From contig QNBU01000085.1 in assembly GCA_003644215.1 (NCBI GenBank), positions 1 to 5,506 on the forward strand: a stretch of 5,506 nt of DNA, in the 5' to 3' direction. The stretch is from Planctomycetota bacterium. GTDB lineage: Bacteria; Planctomycetota; Phycisphaerae; Sedimentisphaerales; Anaerohalosphaeraceae. Both the position numbers and the translations under genes were made by a program. The notes beneath the pieces were generated by a model. That model was not told where the DNA came from. It saw only the letters and a list, made by a program, of their open reading frames with translations, and ran no database searches. How positions within the stretch are numbered: position 1 is the stretch's first letter; each line of letters starts with the position of its first letter. This document shows, in pieces, positions 1 through 4,426 of this stretch.

Positions 1-22
1 ACTTAAACCCAGAAACCAATAA

Positions 23-60
23 CAACTCTACCAACTTTTTGGGAGTTGAACCATATTTTT
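23..60 (+). terminator. Possible intrinsic terminator of an upstream gene
   Basis: CAACTC (23-28) pairs with GAGTTG (43-48). After a 2-nt bulge, CCAA (31-34) pairs with TTGG (39-42) around a 4-nt loop. A run of five T follows at 56-60. The T run starts about 8 nt after the stem rather than directly, which weakens the call. It would end transcription of a + strand gene lying left of the window and separate it from the aminotransferase. Confidence 0.4.
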
Positions 61-78
61 AGTGTTCTTTTGATAAAA

Positions 79-105
79 CTCGGTGAACTCTGTGTTCTCT
101 GTGGC
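79..105. repeat. Three tandem 9-bp units of CTCTGTGNN type
   Basis: Three adjacent 9-mers are CTCGGTGAA (79-87), CTCTGTGTT (88-96) and CTCTGTGGC (97-105). The last two agree at the first seven bases and the first differs from them at one (G for T). On the - strand the unit reads NNCACAGAG. From memory, short tandem runs of this unit occur as dispersed intergenic repeats in several anaerobic bacterial genomes and give rise to spurious small proteins rich in His-Arg-Glu. No coding role is likely here. Confidence 0.6.
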
Positions 106-141
106 AAATATGATTGTTTTTTAATAGCTTTTTTGGCCGAT

Positions 142-158
142 ATGGGGTAAAATCCCAT
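142..158. repeat. Small inverted repeat ATGGG-N7-CCCAT
   Basis: ATGGG at 142-146 is the exact reverse complement of CCCAT at 154-158, with GTAAAAT between. It lies 40-56 bases upstream of the aminotransferase start and could be a leader hairpin or an operator half-site pair. The arms are only 5 bp, so chance is a real alternative. Confidence 0.25.
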
Positions 159-181
159 TTCGAGATGTCGTACCTAAAATA

Positions 182-197
182 AAAATTCGGGAATTTT
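182..197. promoter_or_regulatory. 16-bp palindrome abutting the aminotransferase start codon
   Basis: AAAATTC (182-188) and GAATTTT (191-197) are perfect inverted arms around GG, and the next base is the A of the ATG at 198. It occupies the place where a ribosome binding site should be. No good AGGAGG-like site is visible; the only purine-rich stretch, CGGGAA, is part of the palindrome. It could be an operator or a hairpin that hides the initiation region. The AT-rich arms make chance possible. Confidence 0.35.
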
Positions 198-1355
198 ATG
201 ATGAAAACACAATCAAAAGAAAAATCCGTCAATTCGTTATTATCCGGCGGCGGCACGGCGATTCCGCTGTTTAAGGTCTTTATGCCAAAGAGCGTTCTGG
301 AACCGCTCAACGAGGTATTGATGAGCGGCTATATCGGCGAGGGACCCAAGGTCAAGGAATTCGAGCAGCAGTTGGGTCCGTGGTTCGGCAACGAAAATGT
401 TCTGGGGCTAAACAGCGGTACATCGGCGCTGCAACTGGCGTTGCGGCTGGCCAATGTCGGTGTTGGCGATGAGGTGATTTCCACCGCGATGACCTGTACC
501 GCTACCAATGAGCCGATCATGGCCATGGGTGCCAAGATCGTCTGGGCGGACATCGATCCCTGGACGGGCAACATCGACCCGGCGGATGTGGAAAAGAAGA
601 TCACCCCCAAGACCAGGGCCATCATGTGCGTTCACTGGGGCGGCTACCCCTGCGAATTAGCTGCCCTCAACGCGATTGCCAAAAAGCACGGCATCAAAGT
701 CATCGAAGATGCCGCTCACGCTTTCAGTGGCGAATACCACGGCACACGCATCGGCTCCCATTCAGATTTTTCCTGCTTTTCGTTTCAGGCCATCAAACAT
801 ATGACCACCGTGGACGGCGGGGCGTTGACCTGCCGCTGTAAGGATGATCTTGAGCGGGGTCGCCTGCTCCGGTGGTACGGCATCGACCGTACATCCAACC
901 GCAAGGACTTCCGCTGCGAGGCCGATATTCTCGAATACGGCTACAAGTTCCACATGAACGATGTCGCTGCGACGATGGGTCTCGAGCAGCTTAAATATGT
1001 CGGCGAAACGGTCGCCAAACACCGCGCCAACGCCGCCGCCTATGACAAGGCGTTTGCGAATCTGGAATCGATTCAGACCCTGCGGCACGACCGTCAGCAC
1101 AACGGGGCTTACTGGCTCTATACCCTCCGTGCCAAAGACCCGCATGCGTTTATGGCTTATATGAAAGAAAAGCAGATTGTCGCCTCGGCGGTTCACGCCC
1201 GCAACGATACCCATACGATGTTTCAGGATTTCCGAACGAAACTGCCGGGTGTGGATGAGTTCGTTTCTGAGCAGGTTTCGATCCCCGTTGGATGGTGGTT
1301 GACCGAACAGGACCGCAACCGCATCATCGAAGCCGTCTCGGGGTATCGGGCTTGA
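198..1355 (+). CDS. DegT/DnrJ/EryC1/StrS-family PLP-dependent sugar aminotransferase
   Basis: This is a fold-type I PLP enzyme of the family that transaminates keto-sugar nucleotides, usually with glutamate as donor, to make amino-sugars for O-antigen, capsule or other glycans; it acts in the cytoplasm. At 385 residues it is full length. The N-terminal family signature is visible: IPLFKVFMP near 22-30, then SGYIGEGPKVKEFE at 43-56. The phosphate-binding loop is NSGTSAL (72-78). The aspartate contacting the PLP ring nitrogen is D171 in EDAAH. The Schiff-base lysine is K200 in SFQAIKH, followed by the expected DGGAL. The RWYGIDR segment is typical of sugar aminotransferases. The ATG at 198 is chosen, but the adjacent ATG at 201 is equally possible. 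About 20 residues precede the family core. No sugar-synthesis genes are seen next to it, so the exact sugar substrate cannot be named. The gene ends in TGA and stands apart from the downstream operon. Confidence 0.9.
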   Translation: MMKTQSKEKSVNSLLSGGGTAIPLFKVFMPKSVLEPLNEVLMSGYIGEGPKVKEFEQQLGPWFGNENVLGLNSGTSALQLALRLANVGVGDEVISTAMTCTATNEPIMAMGAKIVWADIDPWTGNIDPADVEKKITPKTRAIMCVHWGGYPCELAALNAIAKKHGIKVIEDAAHAFSGEYHGTRIGSHSDFSCFSFQAIKHMTTVDGGALTCRCKDDLERGRLLRWYGIDRTSNRKDFRCEADILEYGYKFHMNDVAATMGLEQLKYVGETVAKHRANAAAYDKAFANLESIQTLRHDRQHNGAYWLYTLRAKDPHAFMAYMKEKQIVASAVHARNDTHTMFQDFRTKLPGVDEFVSEQVSIPVGWWLTEQDRNRIIEAVSGYRA

Positions 1356-1486
1356 AGGAACCCAAATCTCACTCAAATCGCGCTGTGGTAATAGGCATCC
1401 GTTACCAAGGCAGCCCAAAGCGATTCAAAAAGCTGTGATTATCTTCTAAAATCATAACGATCTGGCTTTATACTGATCACGATTGA

Positions 1487-1550
1487 AAATTCCCGTTCTG
1501 TCCGCGGCAACTACTTTTAAAACGAGTTACGACTTTACTCGCGGGAATTT
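1487..1550. repeat. Long-range inverted repeat AAATTCCCG / CGGGAATTT
   Basis: AAATTCCCG (1487-1495) is the exact reverse complement of CGGGAATTT (1542-1550), with 46 bases between. Inside lies a second pair, CGAGT (1523-1527) and ACTCG (1537-1541), so the whole could fold into a long hairpin with an internal stem. The same 9-mer CGGGAATTT also occurs just before the aminotransferase start (188-196). Confidence 0.45.
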
Positions 1551-1595
1551 ACTACCCTTAAGGGTATACAAGGTGTTATACTGTCTTTCGCGAGT
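1537..1595. repeat. Inverted repeat ACTCGCG / CGCGAGT enclosing a 14-bp palindrome
   Basis: ACTCGCG (1537-1543) pairs with CGCGAGT (1589-1595). The first arm is shared with the upstream hairpin, whose CGAGT at 1523-1527 also pairs with ACTCG at 1537-1541. The two folds are therefore mutually exclusive if transcribed, as in attenuators and riboswitches, though no known riboswitch class is recognised. Confidence 0.35.
1553..1566. promoter_or_regulatory. Perfect 14-bp palindrome TACCCTTAAGGGTA, candidate operator
   Basis: The 14 bases are exactly self-complementary. A -10-like TATACT lies at 1577-1582; at a 17-bp spacing its -35 would fall at 1554-1559, inside the palindrome, a common layout for a repressor site. 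As RNA it would form a TACCC/GGGTA stem with a TTAA loop. No specific regulator can be assigned. Confidence 0.4.
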
Positions 1596-1603
1596 GGGTG
1601 CTT

Positions 1604-1633
1604 TTGACGCGGGTGTCTGTATTGACATATTAT
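1604..1633 (+). promoter_or_regulatory. Alternative sigma-70-like promoter TTGACG-N18-TATTAT
   Basis: TTGACG at 1604-1609 and TATTAT at 1628-1633 are 18 bp apart. This would start transcription near 1640 and leave a short leader of about 19 nt before the lipoprotein ATG at 1659. It overlaps the better consensus at 1622-1650, and only one of the two may be real. Confidence 0.35.
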
Positions 1634-1650
1634 TGAGGCGGAGCTAAAAT
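1622..1650 (+). promoter_or_regulatory. Sigma-70-type promoter TTGACA-N17-TAAAAT
   Basis: A perfect -35 box TTGACA (1622-1627) is followed at exactly 17 bp by TAAAAT (1645-1650), one base from TATAAT. Transcription would start around 1656-1658, essentially at the lipoprotein ATG (1659), giving a leaderless or nearly leaderless message. The purine-rich GGCGGAG at 1637-1643 would then lie outside the transcript; it is also 15 bases from the ATG, far for a ribosome binding site. Confidence 0.5.
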
Positions 1651-1658
1651 CTACTTCT

Positions 1659-2462
1659 ATGAAATGCCGTTGCCTATTTCTGTTTTTAGCTGTTTGGATT
1701 GTCGCCGGATGCGAGATTTCTCAGCCGGACGATCCTGCATCAAAGAGTCCGTCCATTGAGGGCCTCAAGCTATCCGATCTTCAAGACGATTCTCACCCTG
1801 CCGGCGCCGATTCTCTCATGAGTTTCAGGGTTCTGGCCTACACCGTCATTCCGGATGCGGTTGATACACTGAAAGAAATTATTGATTCGTTGTCTCGTGA
1901 GGAGGTACGGGCCGCCAACAGAGGGGCTTTTAGCGAGAATGGTTTTGCGATTGGTATTGGTTCTTTTGAAGACGGCCCCCAAATCGCACAGAAGCTGGCC
2001 CGGATGGGTGCGGTTCGGACGGGGCAGGCCCGGCTGATGTTTCCTGCCGGTAAGCCCGAGGCGGTCTCTCGTACGGTCTTGCGGGGGACAGAGACCATAC
2101 GCTATTTCACACCTGCAAGCGGCACAGCGGTGATAACACCCGCACAGGGCTTTTTGGGCTGGGTTTTTTCCGCTAAGCCGGATTTGAGGTTTCGCGGGAT
2201 GGCTCAGGTAAAGTTATTCCCGGCGACATGGCAACCGGGAGGTGAGCCTATTCGCTTGGTGATGGGCAAGGCCGCCGTCGATTATCAACCCATTCGTGCT
2301 GGGCAGGTGCTGGTTCGCGTTGAAGAGGGCGGGATTATTCTGTTGGGTCCGGCCCGAAGCGCCCCGGATGAAATGACGCTGGACAAAGGGCTGTTTTTTC
2401 TTCCTGGTCGAAGACCCAAAGTGCAGTTTTTTATCATTATTTGCGATTCAGTGGGGGATTGA
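1659..2462 (+). CDS. Predicted lipoprotein of unknown function
   Basis: The 267-residue product begins with a lipoprotein signal: MKCRC, a hydrophobic stretch, then lipobox VAGC with Cys18 as the lipidated residue and Glu19 after it. It should be exported and membrane-anchored facing the periplasm. Residues 19-50 are polar and Pro/Ser/Asp-rich, likely a linker. The rest looks globular: a helical part around 60-120 (including AVDTLKEIID and PQIAQKLARMGA), then alternating beta-type segments from about 135 to the end, closing with a hydrophobic strand KVQFFIIIC. I recognise no family. Its stop codon shares a base with the start of the downstream DUF362 gene, so the two are probably made together. 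ATG 1659 is chosen because the signal peptide starts there. The protein could be a cell-envelope or secretion accessory factor, but nothing in the sequence proves it. Confidence 0.75.
   Translation: MKCRCLFLFLAVWIVAGCEISQPDDPASKSPSIEGLKLSDLQDDSHPAGADSLMSFRVLAYTVIPDAVDTLKEIIDSLSREEVRAANRGAFSENGFAIGIGSFEDGPQIAQKLARMGAVRTGQARLMFPAGKPEAVSRTVLRGTETIRYFTPASGTAVITPAQGFLGWVFSAKPDLRFRGMAQVKLFPATWQPGGEPIRLVMGKAAVDYQPIRAGQVLVRVEEGGIILLGPARSAPDEMTLDKGLFFLPGRRPKVQFFIIICDSVGD
2453..2458 (+). promoter_or_regulatory. Weak ribosome binding site supporting the DUF362 start
   Basis: GGGGGA lies three bases before the ATG at 2462, inside the last codons of the lipoprotein gene. The short spacing is poor for independent initiation but fits re-initiation by ribosomes finishing the upstream gene at the overlapping TGATG. 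Confidence 0.35.
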
Positions 2463-3448
2463 TGGTATCGCTGGAAAAGCATGAGCATACGGTCGCGATC
2501 CAACGATGCCGGTCTTACGATCCGCAGGAGGTTTATTCGGCGATTTCCAGGCAGTTTGAATTGCTGGGCGGTGTGGACTGCTTTGTCAAACCCCGACAAC
2601 GGGTACTAATTAAGCCAAATTTGATTGTTCCAAAGCCGCCGGAGGTTCCCGCTCAGACACACCCGGAAGTCATTTATGCAGTGGCGCGGATTGTTAAAGA
2701 GGCGGGCGGCTTTCCGGTTGTCGGCGATTCCCCGGCATGGTCTGCCACGGCCGGATGCCTGAAGGCCTTGGGGATTGATGAGCGACTTAGGAAGCTCGAT
2801 GCCGAGATCGTGAACCTCAATCGGCCCGTTCGGATGGATATCGCCGGGGCCAGCGTAGGGATCAGCCGGGTGGCGATGGAGGCCGATACCATCATTAACC
2901 TGCCCAAGCTCAAAGCGCATCAGCAGCTTGGGGCGTCGTTTGCGTTTAAGAATATGTATGGCTGTATAGGTGGACTGGCGGGTAAGGAAAAGGCCTATTG
3001 GCATTTTGCACGCGGCGGGGAGGTCGAATCATTTTGCCGGATGATTATTGGGATTTATCAAAAATTAAACCCTGTCTTGAACATCATTGACGGAATCGTT
3101 GCGATGGAAGGGCAGGGTCCGATCAATGGTCAGCCGCGAGAAGTCGGCTATCTTGTCGCCGGTACGGACCCGGTGGCCTGTGAACGGGTGTGTTGCGACT
3201 TGGTCGGCTTTGATGCAGGCGACCTGCCGCTTTTGGTTACGGCGGGAAAAATGGGGATCGCACTACCCACAGACGAGCCAATCAATAGTGTTGGCGATGT
3301 CTTTGTGAAACCGGCCTGTCCGGACTTTAAACCCGCCGTCCAGACCCCGCTGCGGTTCACATTTCCGCATATCTGCAAAAGTATCGCCAAACAGTGCGTT
3401 GTCCTGGCCAAGCATTTTTTACGATCCGGGCGAATGCCAAAAACATAA
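2462..3448 (+). CDS. DUF362 domain-containing protein, without ferredoxin domain
   Basis: The product is 328 residues from the ATG that overlaps the lipoprotein stop; an in-frame TTG at 2441 would add seven residues. DUF362 hallmarks are clear and in order: VLIKPNLI (48-55), THPEVIYAVARIVKEAGG (66-83), GDSPAW (88-93), then NLPKLKAH followed by FAFKNMYGC and a glycine-rich stretch, IIDGIVAMEGQGP, and AGTDPVACERV. Many family members carry a C-terminal 4Fe-4S ferredoxin domain; none is seen here, as there is no CxxCxxC cluster. The biochemical function of the family is not settled, and roles in iron-sulfur or redox chemistry have been suggested. No signal peptide is visible, so it is probably cytoplasmic. 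It is coupled to the preceding lipoprotein gene. Ten bases after its stop, recognisable remains of a Fur-family gene begin, so the 3' flank has been rearranged. Confidence 0.88.
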   Translation: MVSLEKHEHTVAIQRCRSYDPQEVYSAISRQFELLGGVDCFVKPRQRVLIKPNLIVPKPPEVPAQTHPEVIYAVARIVKEAGGFPVVGDSPAWSATAGCLKALGIDERLRKLDAEIVNLNRPVRMDIAGASVGISRVAMEADTIINLPKLKAHQQLGASFAFKNMYGCIGGLAGKEKAYWHFARGGEVESFCRMIIGIYQKLNPVLNIIDGIVAMEGQGPINGQPREVGYLVAGTDPVACERVCCDLVGFDAGDLPLLVTAGKMGIALPTDEPINSVGDVFVKPACPDFKPAVQTPLRFTFPHICKSIAKQCVVLAKHFLRSGRMPKT

Positions 3449-3458
3449 AATCAGAAGC

Positions 3459-3722
3459 ATCTCGCCGAATACGGTTAACCGCACCCTGTTGACATTGGCC
3501 GATATTGGTGCGGTGTTTCAGGTCGAGGGGGCTGGCCAATCCCCTCGGTTCGATGGCGCGTTGGATCGCTACCAGCATTTTCGCTGTATAAATATGGTAA
3601 AGTTGTTGACTTTTACTATGAACCGTTTGACAATACAGAGATTCCTGCTCAACTTCATGGGCAGTCCTAAATTATGCGAAAAACCCGTTTATTTAGAAGG
3701 GCTATGCCCGCGCGGTTTGTAA
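3459..3722 (+). pseudogene. Remnant of a Fur/PerR-family metalloregulator gene (5'-truncated, frameshifted)
   Basis: Read at 3459-3596, one frame encodes ISPNTVNRTLLTLADIG, then VEGAGQSPRFDG, then DRYQHFRCINM. This matches the Fur-family recognition helix (TVYRTL-like), wing, RFDG strand and HHHFxCxxC region. The match then shifts frame: 3599-3667 reads KVVDFYYEPFDNTEIPAQL, followed by an in-frame TAA at 3668-3670, then IMRKT. After a second shift near 3680-3687 it returns to the first frame with VYLEGLCPRGL and stops at 3720-3722. In the family this segment is expected as one continuous stretch, and spacing is preserved if the stop is read through. The first 50-60 residues are absent; what lies upstream is the DUF362 gene. 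The usual HHH is YQH and the second Cys of the first CxxC is Met, so metal sites are also eroded. It sits 38 bp before rubrerythrin, the usual place for a PerR-type repressor of that gene. Sequencing error could explain one shift, but not the truncation, stop and shifts together. Confidence 0.78.
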
Positions 3723-3744
3723 TTTTGTAACCATCAACCAAATG

Positions 3745-3753
3745 AAAGAGAGG
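3745..3753 (+). promoter_or_regulatory. Ribosome binding site of rubrerythrin
   Basis: AAAGAGAGG ends seven bases before the ATG at 3761, a normal spacing, and fixes that start codon. No convincing promoter lies between the regulator remnant and this site, so transcription may begin inside the remnant or come from the upstream operon. Confidence 0.6.
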
Positions 3754-3760
3754 CAGCACT

Positions 3761-4333
3761 ATGGGTCTAAAGGGGACACAGACAGAGAAAAATCTTTTAA
3801 CGGCGTTCTGCGGTGAATCACAAGCACGCAACAGGTACACCTATTTTGCCAGCAAGGCCAAAAAAGAGGGTTTTGTCCAGATTCAGGCGATCTTCGAGGA
3901 AACGGCCAACCAGGAAAAGGAACACGCCAAGCGGTTGTTTAAGTTTCTCGAAGGCGGCGAGGTGGAAATTTGCGCGTCATTTCCGGCCGGTGTAATCGGA
4001 ACGACTGAAGAAAATCTGGCCGAAGCGGCGGCAGGTGAAGATTATGAAACGACCGAAATGTATCCGGGCTTTGCCAAGACTGCGGATGAAGAGGGATTCA
4101 AGAAAATCGCGGCTGTTTTCGGCAAGATCGCCAATGCTGAAGCGCGACACCGCGACCGCTATCTCAAGTTGCGTGAGAATATCCAAAAGGGCCAGGTTTT
4201 CAAACGCGGCGAAAAAGCCCGCTGGGTCTGCCGTAATTGTGGATTCGTCCACGAAGGCCCCGAAGCACCCGGCACTTGTCCTGCGTGCGACCATCCGCAG
4301 GCACACTTTGAGATAGAGGCCCTGAATTATTAA
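3761..4333 (+). CDS. rbr: Rubrerythrin (diiron peroxidase with C-terminal rubredoxin domain)
   Basis: Rubrerythrin reduces hydrogen peroxide to water in the cytoplasm of anaerobes, using electrons passed through its rubredoxin-type iron centre. The 190-residue length matches the classical two-domain form. The four-helix ferritin-like domain shows the diiron ligands: E19 in the CGESQARNRY segment, E52xxH55 in NQEKEH, E93 and E96 in GEDYETTEMYP, and E127xxH130 in AEARH. The C-terminal domain has C157xxC160 in CRNCGF and C173xxC176 in CPACDHP, binding one Fe(SCys)4. All key residues are present, so the enzyme should be active. Its start is supported by a good ribosome binding site. It follows a decayed Fur/PerR-type regulator and precedes a flavodiiron protein, a typical oxygen-defence arrangement. 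With the local regulator broken, control must come from elsewhere or be lost. Confidence 0.96.
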   Translation: MGLKGTQTEKNLLTAFCGESQARNRYTYFASKAKKEGFVQIQAIFEETANQEKEHAKRLFKFLEGGEVEICASFPAGVIGTTEENLAEAAAGEDYETTEMYPGFAKTADEEGFKKIAAVFGKIANAEARHRDRYLKLRENIQKGQVFKRGEKARWVCRNCGFVHEGPEAPGTCPACDHPQAHFEIEALNY

Positions 4334-4334
4334 A

Positions 4335-4384
4335 ATACGAATATAGAGGTGCCGGGCATGAACATAGAGTCCTGTATTTCGTAT
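4335..4384. repeat. Imperfect stem-loop between rubrerythrin and flavodiiron genes
   Basis: ATACGAA (4335-4341) pairs with TTCGTAT (4378-4384). After one bulged T, ATA (4343-4345) pairs with TAT (4375-4377), and after a G-G mismatch AGG (4347-4349) pairs with CCT (4371-4373), with a loop of about 21 nt. No T tract follows, so it is a poor terminator. It may be an RNA processing or stability element that sets different levels for the two genes. Confidence 0.3.
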
Positions 4385-4415
4385 ATTCCCACATTAACAT
4401 TAACACGATCATTTT

Positions 4416-4419
4416 GAGG
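4416..4419 (+). promoter_or_regulatory. Ribosome binding site of the flavodiiron protein
   Basis: GAGG followed by T ends seven bases before the ATG at 4427, supporting that start codon over the internal alternatives. Confidence 0.5.
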
Positions 4420-4426
4420 TAACAAC

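Larger units (their letters stand above)
1356..1658. other. 303-bp intergenic region rich in inverted repeats
   Basis: No coding sequence is credible here. Near the left end, TGGTAA (1386-1391) and TTACCA (1402-1407) form a 6-bp stem with a 10-nt loop and no T tract, so it is a poor terminator. The right two thirds contain several overlapping inverted repeats and two promoter candidates, listed separately. The density of symmetry between 1487 and 1595 suggests control of the lipoprotein-DUF362 operon. Confidence 0.6.

Noticed and set aside
79..105. CRISPR array
   Set aside because: The units are 9 bp and directly adjacent, with no spacers and no cas genes nearby.
59..310. Small - strand reading frame of 83 codons
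   Set aside because: Its start region overlaps the aminotransferase gene and its C-terminal His/Arg/Glu-rich part is only the translation of the 9-bp tandem repeat; no conserved protein features are seen.
1386..1407. Terminator after the aminotransferase gene
   Set aside because: TGGTAA/TTACCA gives a short AT-rich 6-bp stem with a 10-nt loop and no downstream T run.
762..1418. Long - strand open frame of 218 codons opposite the aminotransferase
   Set aside because: The + strand frame carries all PLP-binding motifs in order; the antisense product shows no family features and is a shadow.
3606..3634. Promoter TTGACT-N17-GACAAT ahead of rubrerythrin
   Set aside because: The -10 box is poor and the bases are explained by codons of the regulator remnant (VDFYYEPFDN); kept only as a possibility for transcript mapping.
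3399..3722. A single 107-residue + strand protein starting at TTG 3399
   Set aside because: Its first 20 residues overlap the DUF362 gene in another frame and look random, and the Fur-like similarity is interrupted between 3597 and 3686. It is better described as a frameshifted remnant than as a gene.
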